Shown one piece after another: positions 53,838 through 63,721 of a stretch of 64,000 nucleotides of DNA. Source of the DNA: Paenibacillus sp. FSL R5-0341 (GTDB lineage Bacteria > Bacillota > Bacilli > Paenibacillales > Paenibacillaceae). The stretch lies in assembly GCF_037975235.1 (NCBI RefSeq), contig NZ_CP150241.1, forward strand, positions 1,612,001 to 1,676,000, given 5' to 3'. A model generated the notes under the pieces. The model searched no databases, had not been told where the DNA came from, and saw only the letters and a list, made by a program, of their open reading frames with translations. Each line of letters starts with the position of its first letter. The stretch's first letter is position 1. Both the position numbers and the translations under genes were made by a program.

Positions 53838-54665
53838 ATGAAAAAATGGTCTGTTTTAACACTAACTACTGCACTAGTTCTGGCGTTGACAGGATGCAAC
53901 ACCGGGGGAGAAGCGAAGACGGTATCGGGAGCTGAGGGGGCAAACGAACCAACCAAAATTATTGTGGGGACAGGCACACAGTTTCCGAATGTAGCCTTTA
54001 TTGACGAAAATGATAAGCTGACGGGTTACGATGTAGAACTGGTCAGAGAAATTGATAAACGGCTTGATGATTACGAATTCGAGTTTCAGACGCTGGAGTT
54101 CACCAACTTGCTGCTGAGCCTTGAAACGAACAAGATTGACATGGTTGCACATCAAATGGAAAAAAATCCGGAGCGTGAGGAGAAATATTTGTTCAACAAA
54201 GAAGCGTACTCCCATTGGAAAAACAAAATTGCCGTTCTTAAAGATGACAACTCCATTCAATCCATTGACGATTTGAAGGGCAAGAAAGTATTTACTACAG
54301 CAACCAGTGCACAAGCCATCTTGCTGGAAAACTACAACAAGGAGCATGATAATGCACTTGATATTGTATATTCAAGCGGTGTAGCCAACGATTTCATCTC
54401 ACAACTCAAGTCCAAACGGGTTGCAGCGTCTATAGCTGCAGACTTTACCCTTCCACTTATCGATCCAAATAATGATCTCAAACTGGTAGGTCCGCCGCTC
54501 AGTGAATCAGACACGCTGTTTATGTTCCGCAAAAACGACCCTGAGCAGCAAAAACTCGCTGACCGTGTCGATGAAGTGCTGAAGGAAATTAAGGCTGATG
54601 GCACATTGAAGCAACTGAGCGAGCAGTGGCTTGGCTTTGACGCTACACAATCGGAAGCCAAATAA
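53838..54665 (+). CDS. Amino-acid (cystine-type) ABC transporter substrate-binding lipoprotein
   Basis: 275 residues. Signal peptide and lipobox LTGC (Cys near 20), then a type 3 periplasmic-binding domain: TGYDVELVREIDKRL, NKIDMVAHQMEKNPEREEKY and KGKKVFTTATSAQAILLENY. Closest in layout to TcyJ/TcyK proteins of Bacillus, which bind cystine and related S-compounds. It precedes two permeases and an ATPase. Confidence 0.88.
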   Translation: MKKWSVLTLTTALVLALTGCNTGGEAKTVSGAEGANEPTKIIVGTGTQFPNVAFIDENDKLTGYDVELVREIDKRLDDYEFEFQTLEFTNLLLSLETNKIDMVAHQMEKNPEREEKYLFNKEAYSHWKNKIAVLKDDNSIQSIDDLKGKKVFTTATSAQAILLENYNKEHDNALDIVYSSGVANDFISQLKSKRVAASIAADFTLPLIDPNNDLKLVGPPLSESDTLFMFRKNDPEQQKLADRVDEVLKEIKADGTLKQLSEQWLGFDATQSEAK

Positions 54666-54692
54666 CACGTAGAGGAAAGGCAGGTCGCTGCG

Positions 54693-55388
54693 ATGGGTGC
54701 ACCATTTGAATTCAGTTATGTCATTGACTACTTTGTAAAGCTCCTACCCACCATCAGTACTACGCTTCTAATTGTAGTTAGTGCAATGGTGCTTGGACTT
54801 ATCATCAGTTCCATCGCGGCACTGCCGCAGATGTATAATATCCCGGTGCTGAAACAGCTGTCTAAGCTGTATGTATCCTTTTTTCGCGGTACACCGATCC
54901 TGATTCAGCTGTTTTTGTTCTATTACGGTGTACCGGAAATTTTAGGTTTGTTCGGCATCAATGCCAATCGTGCACCAGCGCTGTATTTTGTCATTTTGAC
55001 TTACTCGTTGAATAGCGGAGCGTTTATGGTGGAGATGATTCGGGCTTCAGTCGCATCTGTGGATCGGGGGCAGGTCGAGGCTGCTTATGCGCTGGGCATG
55101 TCTGGTCCACAAGCCTTTTTCCGGATTGTATTGCCGCAGGCATATGTGACGGCACTGCCTATATTCTCCAATATGGTGATTGGCAGCCTGAAGGATACAT
55201 CACTTGCTTTCAGTGTGGGTGTCATGGAGATGACCGGTAAATCCTCCACACTGGCAACGATCTCTCGTCATTTTATCGAAGCGTATATTTCACTGGCTCT
55301 CATTTATTTTGTTCTAAGCTTTGTGCTGGATCGGGTGTTCCGTGTGCTTGAGCGGAAAGTACAGAAGAGGGGGTTTGCTCCGATATGA
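54693..55388 (+). CDS. ABC transporter permease 1 (cystine-type)
   Basis: 231 residues, five to six membrane helices. FRGTPILIQLFLFYYGVPEI is the conserved permease opening, and SVDRGQVEAAYALGMSGPQA with RIVLPQAYVTALP is the EAA cytoplasmic loop that contacts the ATPase. Overlaps the next permease by four bases. Layout matches TcyL. Confidence 0.88.
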   Translation: MGAPFEFSYVIDYFVKLLPTISTTLLIVVSAMVLGLIISSIAALPQMYNIPVLKQLSKLYVSFFRGTPILIQLFLFYYGVPEILGLFGINANRAPALYFVILTYSLNSGAFMVEMIRASVASVDRGQVEAAYALGMSGPQAFFRIVLPQAYVTALPIFSNMVIGSLKDTSLAFSVGVMEMTGKSSTLATISRHFIEAYISLALIYFVLSFVLDRVFRVLERKVQKRGFAPI

Positions 55389-56095
55389 GCTTTGATCTTT
55401 CCTTTGTATGGACCGCTTTCGTGGAGCTTCTCGGTGTCATCCCGATTACGCTGGCGATTACCGCTGTATCGGTTGTCTTCGGTTTTATCATCGGCACAGC
55501 CGTTGCGCTTGTCCGCCAATTTCGGATTCCTGTTTTGAGTCAGCTGGCGGCTGCCTACGTTACATTTATTCGCGGTACGCCAATGATTACGCATTTGCTT
55601 CTGATCTATTTCGGTCTGCCCATGGTGATTGACAGTGTGACAGCATCGCTCGGACTTGGATTCAACTCCGCGTCGATTCCGTTGATCGGCTTTGCCTACC
55701 TCGCATTTTCGATTACGGCTGGCGCTTATGCGTCAGAGATTGTTAGATCCGGCTTGCTCTCGGTTGATCGCGGGCAGATCGAGGCTGCTTATTCCCTTGG
55801 TATGACAGTATCGAAGGCGATGCGCCGAATTGTGTTGCCACAGGCTTTTGCGGCGAGTCTGCCCAATATTTCGAACATGCTGATTGGTATGCTGCATGGT
55901 TCAACGCTGGCGTTTGCGGTCTCTGTGGTGGAGATTAACGCCAAGGCGCAAATTGTCGCATCGACCAACTGGAAGTTTTTTGAGGCGTATGTGGCGGCAG
56001 CTCTCATTTTCTGGGGTCTGACCATAACTATTGAAAGACTGACCGCGCTGGCAGAGAAGCGGTTCAGGGCGTACAGCCGGGGAGGGGTGTCATGA
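55385..56095 (+). CDS. ABC transporter permease 2 (cystine-type)
   Basis: 236 residues with the same architecture as the first permease; [20 protein letters not shown] and [20 protein letters not shown] give the N-terminal and EAA motifs. The two permeases form a heterodimer. ATGA overlap with the ATPase gene downstream. Layout matches TcyM. Confidence 0.88.
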   Translation: MSFDLSFVWTAFVELLGVIPITLAITAVSVVFGFIIGTAVALVRQFRIPVLSQLAAAYVTFIRGTPMITHLLLIYFGLPMVIDSVTASLGLGFNSASIPLIGFAYLAFSITAGAYASEIVRSGLLSVDRGQIEAAYSLGMTVSKAMRRIVLPQAFAASLPNISNMLIGMLHGSTLAFAVSVVEINAKAQIVASTNWKFFEAYVAAALIFWGLTITIERLTALAEKRFRAYSRGGVS

Positions 56096-56844
56096 TTGAA
56101 CTAAAGCAAATACACAAAAGCTTCGGGGATAACAAAGTGCTTTCGGGAATTGACCTGAGCGTAAAGCGCGGAGAGGTTGTTGCCATTTTGGGACCAAGTG
56201 GTTCTGGCAAAACAACACTTCTGCGCTGCATCAATTATTTGGAAAAGCCGGATTCCGGGCATATCAGCATCGGAGACTTTACCCTGAATTACAAGCAGCA
56301 TAACAAAAAGGATATCCATGCTCTGCGCCAAAAGTCAGCGATGGTATTCCAACAATATAATTTATTTCGCCACAAAACGGCGCTGCAAAATGTGATGGAG
56401 GGGCTTGTCGCTGTCCGTAAAGTGCCGAAGGAGGAAGCAAAGGCGCGCAGCGCGGCCTTGCTGGAGAAAGTTGGCCTCGGAAACAAGCTTGATTCGTACC
56501 CTAGCGAGCTGTCAGGTGGACAGCAGCAGCGCGTCGGCATTGCACGGGCGTTGGCGATGAATCCAGAGGTCATTTTGTTTGACGAGCCGACCTCTGCTCT
56601 GGACCCGGAACTTGTAGGCGAGGTGCTGGCTGTCATTCGCCAAATTGCGGAGGAAGGAATAACGATGATCATCGTTACTCACGAAATGGGTTTTGCGCAG
56701 GAAGTAGCGAACCATGTTGTATTCATGGATGGCGGTGTCATTGTGGAGGAAGGCGATCCGAAGCAGTTGTTCCGATATCCGAAGGAAGAACGCACGAAGC
56801 AATTTCTCAAACGCATTACGCCTGACGCCGCATACTCGATATAA
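56092..56844 (+). CDS. ABC transporter ATP-binding protein (cystine-type)
   Basis: 250 residues. Walker [11 protein letters not shown]-loop MVFQQYNLF, signature LSGGQQQR, Walker [18 protein letters not shown] and the His switch [14 protein letters not shown] are all intact. Drives uptake together with the two permeases and the lipoprotein. Layout matches TcyN. Confidence 0.92.
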   Translation: MIELKQIHKSFGDNKVLSGIDLSVKRGEVVAILGPSGSGKTTLLRCINYLEKPDSGHISIGDFTLNYKQHNKKDIHALRQKSAMVFQQYNLFRHKTALQNVMEGLVAVRKVPKEEAKARSAALLEKVGLGNKLDSYPSELSGGQQQRVGIARALAMNPEVILFDEPTSALDPELVGEVLAVIRQIAEEGITMIIVTHEMGFAQEVANHVVFMDGGVIVEEGDPKQLFRYPKEERTKQFLKRITPDAAYSI

Positions 56845-56867
56845 GGAACATTGGAGGGGGACTGTAC

Positions 56868-57884
56868 ATGTCATTTACATTAGGAATTTTGGACCAAAGC
56901 ATCGTGTTTCCCGGCCAGACGGCTGCGGAGGCGCTGAACAATACAGTAGAACTGGCGAAGCTCGCGGAGTCGCTTGGCTATGATCGGTTTTGGGTAGCCG
57001 AGCATCATGACTCGGAAGGTGTTGCCGGATCATCGCCAGAAGTGCTCGTATCGTATTTGCTGGCACAGACCCATACCATCCGAGTGGGCTCCGGTGGTGT
57101 AATGCTCCAGCATTACAGTCCATATAAGGTAGCGGAAAACTTCAATTTACTTGCGACACTGGCCCCGGGGCGGGTTGAATTGGGTATCGGGCGAGCGCCG
57201 GGCGGCTTGCCTCGTTCCACGAAGGCGCTGCAAAAGGGAATCGCAGAGCCGGAAACGCTGGAGGACAAATTGGTGGAGCTTAAGGACTTCCTGCATTCTC
57301 CGGCGAGTGAATCCCATGCGCAGCCAGGGCTGACGGCTCATCCGTTACCAGGACAGCCAGCGGGGATTTATATGCTGGGTACAAGCGTTTCCAGTGCAGA
57401 GCTGGCAGCAAGGCAGGGGCTTCCTTATGCGTTTGCCCTATTTATTAACAGTGATCCCGAGACGGCTCGTGCTGCGCTAGATGCTTATCGCACACAGTTC
57501 AACACTGAGCAGGGCGGGGAGCCCCAAGCCATTTTGGCTTTGTCTGTCATAGCAGCAGATACGGAGGAAGAGGCTAATGCGCTGGCGGGACAGCATAAAA
57601 GTGTACGTGTGACGCTGGCCAGTGGCAAAACCGTTAATGTGCAGACGTTAGAGCAGGCAGCGGAATTCGCAAGGCAGGCGGGAGAAACGTATACGGCGGT
57701 TGAGCGCGAAGCGGACATTACTCGCGGCACGAAGGAAACGGTGCGAAAGCGGCTGCTCGAACTATCGGAGGAATACGGTGTGAACAGCTTTGTATTCACA
57801 ACGATTATTCCTGATTTTGATAAGCGGACTCGTTCCTTCCGGTTGCTTAGAGAAGCATTTACAGAGGAACTGGTGCAACCTTAA
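56868..57884 (+). CDS. LLM-class flavin-dependent oxidoreductase (YtmO/MsnO8-like)
   Basis: 338 residues; GGAGGGGG upstream. GILDQSIVFPGQTAAEALNN, YDRFWVAEHHDSEGVAGSSP and RVGSGGVMLQHYSPYKVAEN followed by LGIGRAPGGLPRSTKALQKG match the luciferase-like group of which YtmO in the B. subtilis ytm operon is a member. It follows the transporter by 23 bp and uses reduced FMN to oxidise a sulphur-containing or related small substrate, not determined. Confidence 0.88.
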   Translation: MSFTLGILDQSIVFPGQTAAEALNNTVELAKLAESLGYDRFWVAEHHDSEGVAGSSPEVLVSYLLAQTHTIRVGSGGVMLQHYSPYKVAENFNLLATLAPGRVELGIGRAPGGLPRSTKALQKGIAEPETLEDKLVELKDFLHSPASESHAQPGLTAHPLPGQPAGIYMLGTSVSSAELAARQGLPYAFALFINSDPETARAALDAYRTQFNTEQGGEPQAILALSVIAADTEEEANALAGQHKSVRVTLASGKTVNVQTLEQAAEFARQAGETYTAVEREADITRGTKETVRKRLLELSEEYGVNSFVFTTIIPDFDKRTRSFRLLREAFTEELVQP

Positions 57885-57935
57885 TAATGTTTACAATCGA
57901 ATTCATTTCATAATACAGATCGGAGAGCGGTAATC

Positions 57936-58430
57936 ATGGGGAACACAACAGAGAAGACAGAATCAATCATATCCGCGTACATAGATGCTTATGACGAGAT
58001 TGAACAGGAAATCGCGGGACTGACCGAGCGGCAGTTGAAATGGAAATCGTCTCCATCCTCCTGGAGTGTTACCGAAGTGCTGGCGCATCTGGTGGACCAC
58101 AGCATCGTCGTTTCCTTTCGCATCCGGGAAATACTAGCAGGATCAAAAGCGACGCTACCCGGCTTTAACCAGGATACGTGGGTTGCCGGACAAAAAGCAA
58201 ATGAGGAGCAAATCTCTCGCCTGATTACGATTGCTCATGGCCTGGTTCAATACAACGCTGGGCTACTGGAGCGCCTGGGAGATGAGGAATGGAGCAAAAC
58301 CGGCATCAACTTCAAAGGGGAGACGGTATCTCTATCTGCGATCATCCCGGCTTTTGTAGCTCATGTGGAGAACCATCTCAACCAGATTCGCAGAATCAAG
58401 CAAGAAGTAGCTGAAAAGCAGGTGCAATGA
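57936..58430 (+). CDS. DinB-like protein within the sulphur operon
   Basis: 164 residues. ERQLKWKSSPSSWSVTEVLA followed by HLVDHS and a C-terminal AFVAHVENHLNQIRRIKQEV helix give the DinB-superfamily metal histidines. DinB-superfamily members include bacillithiol-dependent S-transferases, so a thiol-related step is plausible here. Its stop overlaps the acetyltransferase start (ATGATG). Confidence 0.82.
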   Translation: MGNTTEKTESIISAYIDAYDEIEQEIAGLTERQLKWKSSPSSWSVTEVLAHLVDHSIVVSFRIREILAGSKATLPGFNQDTWVAGQKANEEQISRLITIAHGLVQYNAGLLERLGDEEWSKTGINFKGETVSLSAIIPAFVAHVENHLNQIRRIKQEVAEKQVQ

Positions 58431-59011
58431 TGGGAAAGTCTGAGGCGCAATCAATGGAAAGGCAACAACCGAATCCGAGCAATGACAGCCGGGAACTGAT
58501 CATCAGAGAAGCGGCAGCCGATGACGTTCGCTTGCTCGAGGCCATCCTGTTTGAGGCGTACAGCCAATATGAACAAGAGCTTCCTCAGGATGTATGGCTG
58601 GCTTATAAAGCAAGCATTGTAGAAGCTATTAATAAATCGTCAACGATAGCCAAGCTTGTAGCAGAACTGGACGGAGAAGTTGTAGGCAGCGTGTTTGTGT
58701 ATGCTTCATCCGAGACAGCATACGGTAATGCAGAGCTTGGCATCCATTCCCCGATTATCCGTTTGCTGGGCGTGACTGGTAAGGCGCGCGGCAGGGGTGT
58801 GGCTAGAGAGCTCATTCGAGCCAGCGCCAAACTAGCTAGAGAGCAAGGTGCGGATCTGTTGTACCTTCACTCCTCCGACATGATGGAGAAAGCGATCCGT
58901 CTCTACGAGCGGCTAGGCTTTGAACGAGCCCATGATAAGGAGTTTACAACAGGGAACACGCTGGTCAAAAGCTATCGCTTGCAGTTGGCTGACACTACAC
59001 TGCTTCAATAA
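58427..59011 (+). CDS. GNAT N-acetyltransferase
   Basis: 194 residues. N-terminal ~25 residues are polar; LIIREAAADDVRLLEAILFE, then IRLLGVTGKARGRGVARELI (acetyl-CoA loop) and DLLYLHSSDMMEKAIRLYER, show the GNAT fold. In yxe/ytm-type pathways an acetyltransferase (YxeL) protects the amino group of S-succinocysteine or similar before the monooxygenase; this gene may play that role. Its stop lies 25 bp before the next ATG. Confidence 0.85.
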   Translation: MMGKSEAQSMERQQPNPSNDSRELIIREAAADDVRLLEAILFEAYSQYEQELPQDVWLAYKASIVEAINKSSTIAKLVAELDGEVVGSVFVYASSETAYGNAELGIHSPIIRLLGVTGKARGRGVARELIRASAKLAREQGADLLYLHSSDMMEKAIRLYERLGFERAHDKEFTTGNTLVKSYRLQLADTTLLQ

Positions 59012-59035
59012 ATGGATCAATGCGGGAGGGTGACC

Positions 59036-60373
59036 ATGAGTAAAGCGAAACAGCTTAAATTAGGCAGCATTATTTTGGGTGTTGGTGGAACGATGTCCAG
59101 TTGGCGGCATCCCAGTGTGCCGGTGGATGCCAGCGTTAATCTTGAGTTTTACACACAGCAGGCCCAAACAGCGGAACGAGGCAAATTCGACCTTGTGTTT
59201 ATTGCCGATGGGCTGTTTATCACTGAAAAATCCATTCCTCATTTTCTAAATCGTTTCGAGCCACTTACGATTTTGTCCGCGCTTGCGGCAGTAACCACCC
59301 GAATTGGGCTGGTTGGCACGCTATCCAGCTCGTATAGTGAACCCTTTAACGCGGCCCGTCAGTTTGCTTCTCTTGATCACATCAGTAAGGGGCGCGGAGG
59401 CTGGAATCTGGTCACATCGCCGTTAGAAGGCTCGGCAACAAACTATAGCAAAGAGTCGCATCCGACCCACGGGGAGCGTTACGAGATTGCCGAGGAGTTT
59501 TTGGACGTTGTGCGCGGCTTGTGGGACTCCTGGGAGACGGACGCCTTTGTGCGAAACAAGGAGACGGGCGTCTTTTTTGATCCTGCCAAGCTGCACCGTG
59601 TCAATCATGAAGGTAAGCATTTTAAGGTAGCGGGACCACTCAACATTGCACGTACGAAGCAGGGACAACCTGTAGTATTTCAGGCTGGCTCATCTGAGCC
59701 TGGTAAACAGCTTGCGGCGAAGGGTGCCGATGCAGTTTTTACAGGGCAAAACTCGATTGAGGACGCAAGAGCATTCTATGAGGATGTGAAGCGGCGTACC
59801 GTGGAGGAAGGACGCGCGGCAGATGATCTTTCCATTATGGTAGGCATTGTTCCGATTATTGGGAAAACCGACGAAGAGGCGGAGCAGAGATATCAGGAGG
59901 CTGCGAGACAGACTCCGATTGAGGAAGCGCTGGACGTGTTGGGCCGGTTTTTTGACCATCATGATTTTCACCAGTATGCACTGGATGAGCCATTCCCGGA
60001 GTTGGGTGATCTCGGTCAGAACTCGTTTCGTAGCGGCACGGACCGAATCAAAGCAAGAGCCCGCGAGCATGGACAGACTTTGCGGCAGGTTGCTCTTGAA
60101 GCGGTGGCCCCACGTTCTCCGTTCATCGGCTCGGCCGAGACGGTAGCGGATACGCTGCAGCATTGGTTCGAGACAAAAGCAGCCGACGGCTTCATCGTAC
60201 ACCCGATTACACCGGAGGATCTTAATATTTTTGTTGATGACGTCGTGCCGATTTTGCAGGAGCGCGGTGTGTTTCGCACGGAATATGAATTCGATACGCT
60301 ACGGGGTCATCTGGGTTTGCCTGTGCCGGAAAATCGTTATGCAAAGCAGCCGACAGCAGCAGAAGCACTTTGA
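59036..60373 (+). CDS. NtaA/SnaA/DszA-type FMN-dependent monooxygenase 1
   Basis: 445 residues from ATG 59036 (GGGAGGG upstream). LLM-class NtaA/SnaA/DszA/YxeK group: [20 protein letters not shown], then [35 protein letters not shown] and [20 protein letters not shown]. Such enzymes use FMNH2 from a separate reductase to cleave C-S or C-N bonds. No reductase gene is in the operon. Nearly duplicated in the following gene. Confidence 0.9.
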   Translation: MSKAKQLKLGSIILGVGGTMSSWRHPSVPVDASVNLEFYTQQAQTAERGKFDLVFIADGLFITEKSIPHFLNRFEPLTILSALAAVTTRIGLVGTLSSSYSEPFNAARQFASLDHISKGRGGWNLVTSPLEGSATNYSKESHPTHGERYEIAEEFLDVVRGLWDSWETDAFVRNKETGVFFDPAKLHRVNHEGKHFKVAGPLNIARTKQGQPVVFQAGSSEPGKQLAAKGADAVFTGQNSIEDARAFYEDVKRRTVEEGRAADDLSIMVGIVPIIGKTDEEAEQRYQEAARQTPIEEALDVLGRFFDHHDFHQYALDEPFPELGDLGQNSFRSGTDRIKARAREHGQTLRQVALEAVAPRSPFIGSAETVADTLQHWFETKAADGFIVHPITPEDLNIFVDDVVPILQERGVFRTEYEFDTLRGHLGLPVPENRYAKQPTAAEAL

Positions 60374-60437
60374 ACAAAACGTTTGCAGATAGAACGGACA
60401 TAAAAATGAGATTACATTAACTGAGAGGGGAACCGTA

Positions 60438-61760
60438 ATGTCGAGAGAGGGTCAATTAAGGCTGGGAACATCACTGCACGGCGTCGGCTCCAGCGTTTCG
60501 GGCTGGAGACATCCCGAGCTGCCATCAGATGCAAGCATCAATATCGATTTTTACATCCAGCAGGCTAGACAGGCGGAGGCCGGCAAGCTTGATTTTGTAT
60601 TTATTGCCGATGGCTTGCATATTACAGAGCAGTCTATCCCTCATTTTTTGAATCGTTTTGAGCCACTTACCGTCCTGTCTGCTCTTGCCGCATCGACCAG
60701 AGACATTGGATTGGCAGGAACACTCTCCACATCCTATAGCGAACCGTTTACGGTGGCTCGTCAGTTTGCATCCCTGGATCATCTCAGCGGCGGACGTGCA
60801 GCGTGGAATGTGGTGACTTCGCCATCGGAAGGTGTAGCAGACAACTTCAACAAGGGAGGCCACCCCGACCACGAAACCCGTTATCGTATGGCGGAAGAGT
60901 ACGTGGAGGTAACACGGGGATTATGGGACTCCTGGGAAGACGATGCGTTGATTCGGGACAAGGAAAGCGGTGTGTTCTTTGATCCGGAGAAGCTGCACAA
61001 GCTGAATCATAAAGGCGAATTCTACGAGGTGGCCGGTCCGCTGAACATTGCGCGTTCGAAGCAGGGGCATCCCGTCATTTTCCAGGCAGGCGCGTCAGAA
61101 TCAGGTCGGGATTTTGCTGCAAAAACGGCTGATGCTGTATTTGTGCACGGTCAATCGCTGGAGGAAGCCAAGGTGGTATACGATGATCTGAAGCAGCGCG
61201 CGCGCTCCTTCGGACGTAAGCCTGAAGACATACTGATTCTGCCGGGCATTGCACCGATTGTGGGACATACCGAAGAGGAAGCCCAGCGTAAATATGATGA
61301 GGTTCTCCATCTGGGCTCTGTTGATGATGCGGTTCAATATTTAAGTCGTTACTTTGATTATCATGATTTTACCCAATATGATCTGGATGAGCCTTTTCCG
61401 GATTTAGGCGATTTTGGTTCCAATGGCTTCCGAAGTTTTACGGATCAGATTAAGCGGGAAGCACGGGAGCAAGGATCGACACTGCGCGAAGTTGCGTTAC
61501 ATGTTGCACAGCCCCGATCCCCGTTTTTTGGCACACCTGAAACCATTGCCGATATGATGCAGCTATGGTTCGAGGAGGGGGCTGTGGACGGATTCATTAT
61601 CCTGCCGACCGTACCGGATGGACTGGAAGCTTTTGTAGAGTTGGTCGTGCCTGTGTTGCAACAGCGTGGACTGTTCCGTACGGAATACGAGCATGATACG
61701 CTGCGGGGAAATCTGGGACTTTCGGTGCCTGTTAATCGATACATGAAGCAGGGTGGTTGA
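60438..61760 (+). CDS. NtaA/SnaA/DszA-type FMN-dependent monooxygenase 2
   Basis: 440 residues, paralogue of the preceding enzyme along its whole length ([75 protein letters not shown]). GAGAGGGG upstream. The tandem duplication suggests two related substrates such as different thioethers. Last gene of the operon before a terminator. Confidence 0.9.
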   Translation: MSREGQLRLGTSLHGVGSSVSGWRHPELPSDASINIDFYIQQARQAEAGKLDFVFIADGLHITEQSIPHFLNRFEPLTVLSALAASTRDIGLAGTLSTSYSEPFTVARQFASLDHLSGGRAAWNVVTSPSEGVADNFNKGGHPDHETRYRMAEEYVEVTRGLWDSWEDDALIRDKESGVFFDPEKLHKLNHKGEFYEVAGPLNIARSKQGHPVIFQAGASESGRDFAAKTADAVFVHGQSLEEAKVVYDDLKQRARSFGRKPEDILILPGIAPIVGHTEEEAQRKYDEVLHLGSVDDAVQYLSRYFDYHDFTQYDLDEPFPDLGDFGSNGFRSFTDQIKREAREQGSTLREVALHVAQPRSPFFGTPETIADMMQLWFEEGAVDGFIILPTVPDGLEAFVELVVPVLQQRGLFRTEYEHDTLRGNLGLSVPVNRYMKQGG

Positions 61761-61802
61761 ATTAGTAGGCAAGAAAAGTTGATTCATAGTATATCGATTA
61801 TA

Positions 61803-61872
61803 AAAAGAAACCGTTTCTATCCAATGGTTGGGTGGTACATCCATTTCACCAAAGAACGGTTTCTTTTTTGTT
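61803..61872 (+). terminator. Intrinsic terminator of the sulphur operon
   Basis: AAAAGAAACCGTT (61803-61815) and AACGGTTTCTTTT (61855-61867) form a 13-bp stem with a long loop, then more T. Confidence 0.85.
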
Positions 61873-61924
61873 TTGTCATTTGAGCGCGTTCGACAGAGAT
61901 CGTCTATTCATTCATAATCTGTTA

Positions 61925-62137
61925 ATGAATGATTTCTCCAGATTAAGTTTAACGGTCAATGGAATTAGAACGAATCAGGCTAGTAAACTGGCAACCATCT
62001 TTAAAGTGAATTTGGAGGCCTATTTGGCTGTTGAGGAAATCCCTGGTCACTTGGCGAACTATTATTTGGAAAAGAGCTTCAAACAAGATATGAAATGGAG
62101 AGCTAAAGAATTAATTAGATGTAATCCAAGAAAATAA
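61925..62137 (+). CDS. Short helical fragment, possibly a relic
   Basis: About 70 codons from ATG 61925 without a clear ribosome site; ends 13 bases before the DUF3885 gene. LATIFKVNLEAYLAVEEIPG and YYLEKSFKQDMKWRAKELIR are helical and basic. The frame opens upstream inside the terminator, so it may be the tail of a lost gene. Not recognised. Confidence 0.35.
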   Translation: MNDFSRLSLTVNGIRTNQASKLATIFKVNLEAYLAVEEIPGHLANYYLEKSFKQDMKWRAKELIRCNPRK

Positions 62138-62150
62138 TGGAGGATACAGA

Positions 62151-62795
62151 ATGGACCTGAAGACGTATCTCGCAGAGCATTTTCCAAACCTGACCTTAGA
62201 ACCGCCGCTTTTTTATAATGGGGATGTTGGAATACGATTCGAACTTGGCAATTCTCTGATGTTTGGAATGAGTACGGAGTATTACATGGAACAAGTTTAT
62301 CATCGATCACTTGAATTATTTAAGGCTCTTCATGATCAAGAAGATGAAGTCCTATTCATAACTCAAGCTTATTTGGGAGATAAGCCTAAACAAAAAGTGA
62401 AAAAATTGAACCTGTACAGAAAATATATTAAGAAGAAAAGGCCGATTAGAGCCTTGATCCTTGAGATATTTCCAGGTTTGGATTGTGAACCAGATGACAT
62501 CCAAGACCCAAGAAACACCATGTATTGGTACTGGACTAAATGTAGAGTTAAGGACTTGAAATATAATCAGTTAATCAAAGCTATATGTAATCATGATGTT
62601 GGAATTAGGCCAAAGATTTATCATAGGGTGTATTTTATTAATATAAGTAAAAAAACGATATTTCATATCTATGATGATAGAGGTTGCGATGTTATTTCAG
62701 CAGCAAGGGAAGAACTAATGGGTATTTATAAAGAATATAACGATTGGATTCTAGATTATGATCGAGAGATAATTAACAATGTATTTCTAGGATAA
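62151..62795 (+). CDS. DUF3885-like protein
   Basis: 214 residues, ATG behind ATGGAGG. LFYNGDVGIRFELG and MEQVYHRSLELFKALHDQED, then KIYHRVYFINISKKTIFHIY and DDRGCDVISAAREELMGIYK, match DUF3885, a cytoplasmic family common in Bacilli with no known function, often found near polymorphic-toxin-type genes. AT-rich like the array genes but without attC sites. A terminator follows. Confidence 0.78.
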   Translation: MDLKTYLAEHFPNLTLEPPLFYNGDVGIRFELGNSLMFGMSTEYYMEQVYHRSLELFKALHDQEDEVLFITQAYLGDKPKQKVKKLNLYRKYIKKKRPIRALILEIFPGLDCEPDDIQDPRNTMYWYWTKCRVKDLKYNQLIKAICNHDVGIRPKIYHRVYFINISKKTIFHIYDDRGCDVISAAREELMGIYKEYNDWILDYDREIINNVFLG

Positions 62796-62850
62796 TACAG
62801 GAAAACCTGAAATTTAATTAATCACAATCCCTAATAATTGTGGAAAAGAA

Positions 62851-62882
62851 AAGAAGCCGAGAACCTATCCACCCGGCTTCTT
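62851..62882. terminator. Intrinsic terminator
   Basis: AAGAAGCCG (62851-62859) and CGGCTTCTT (62874-62882), with a T-rich region downstream; convergent position between the DUF3885 gene and the next minus-strand gene. Confidence 0.75.
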
Positions 62883-62961
62883 GTAGTTGATTTTTTTTCA
62901 AAAAAAGTTGCAATAAGAAGATTCTCTCCACACCAAAGTGTGTTGTAAATTGTTAAGCGTA

Positions 62962-63492
62962 TCACTGTTTTATTTTATCTAACGGTACGTTAATACTTGC
63001 TGACTCGATTGGAGTAATGATCGTTCCGTCTTGTTCAATCAGGGAAATCGATATTTCTATAGAGTCTTGATTATCCAAATCTATAGAGATTGATCTACGT
63101 TGAAACTCATCAAACAGGCCTTCTGTTTTAACAACGGTATCTTCTTCAAACAATTCAGCATTTTTATCATGAATTGTAACTTGGAAAATTCGATCTGGAA
63201 TTTTTTTTGATTTATCCGGTTGATAGTCTCTTTTACTGTACCATAACCCAAATTGTAGTTTTTTTGAAGTAGGTAGGTAGTAGAGCTCTGTAAGATGTAT
63301 ATTTGGATTCTTTAAATCTTGATTCTGTTCTGTAAGCTGAATTGGTTGTTCATCGTTATTATATGGAGTATCCCATTGTAATGGCAATGTCGAACCCGTT
63401 TTGAGAGCAATTAGTTCCCTGTCAGCATACCAATAAATCCCTACTAGAATTACAATGACTGAAAAAAGTGAAATAATTAGTTTTCTTTTCAC
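62962..63492 (-). CDS. Membrane-anchored protein of unknown function
   Basis: 176 residues, GTG start. One N-terminal membrane helix (LIISLFSVIVILVGIYWYAD) and an extracytoplasmic beta-rich domain (IHLTELYYLPTSKKLQFGLW, SIEISISLIEQDGTIITP). No lipobox. Its layout (short N-anchor, ~140-residue domain) is like the partial gene starting at 63722, but the two are divergent. Function not recognised. Confidence 0.6.
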   Translation of the reverse strand: MKRKLIISLFSVIVILVGIYWYADRELIALKTGSTLPLQWDTPYNNDEQPIQLTEQNQDLKNPNIHLTELYYLPTSKKLQFGLWYSKRDYQPDKSKKIPDRIFQVTIHDKNAELFEEDTVVKTEGLFDEFQRRSISIDLDNQDSIEISISLIEQDGTIITPIESASINVPLDKIKQ

Positions 63493-63721
63493 ATAACATC
63501 CCTACCATCTTTAGTTAATAACCTAACTGTCCTACTCCGTGTATCCAAGATTTAAATAAATTTAGAATCCCATTGTAGTTATTAATTCCATTACTTGCAA
63601 CTACAGTATTGGACATATCTAAAGCAGAAGTTTTCAGATGTGATCGCGCAGGGTTAATGTATTATTTGAAACACAGGTTTGGAAGAAACTTTACGAGTGT
63701 TCCGATGTAAGGAGTAAGGAT

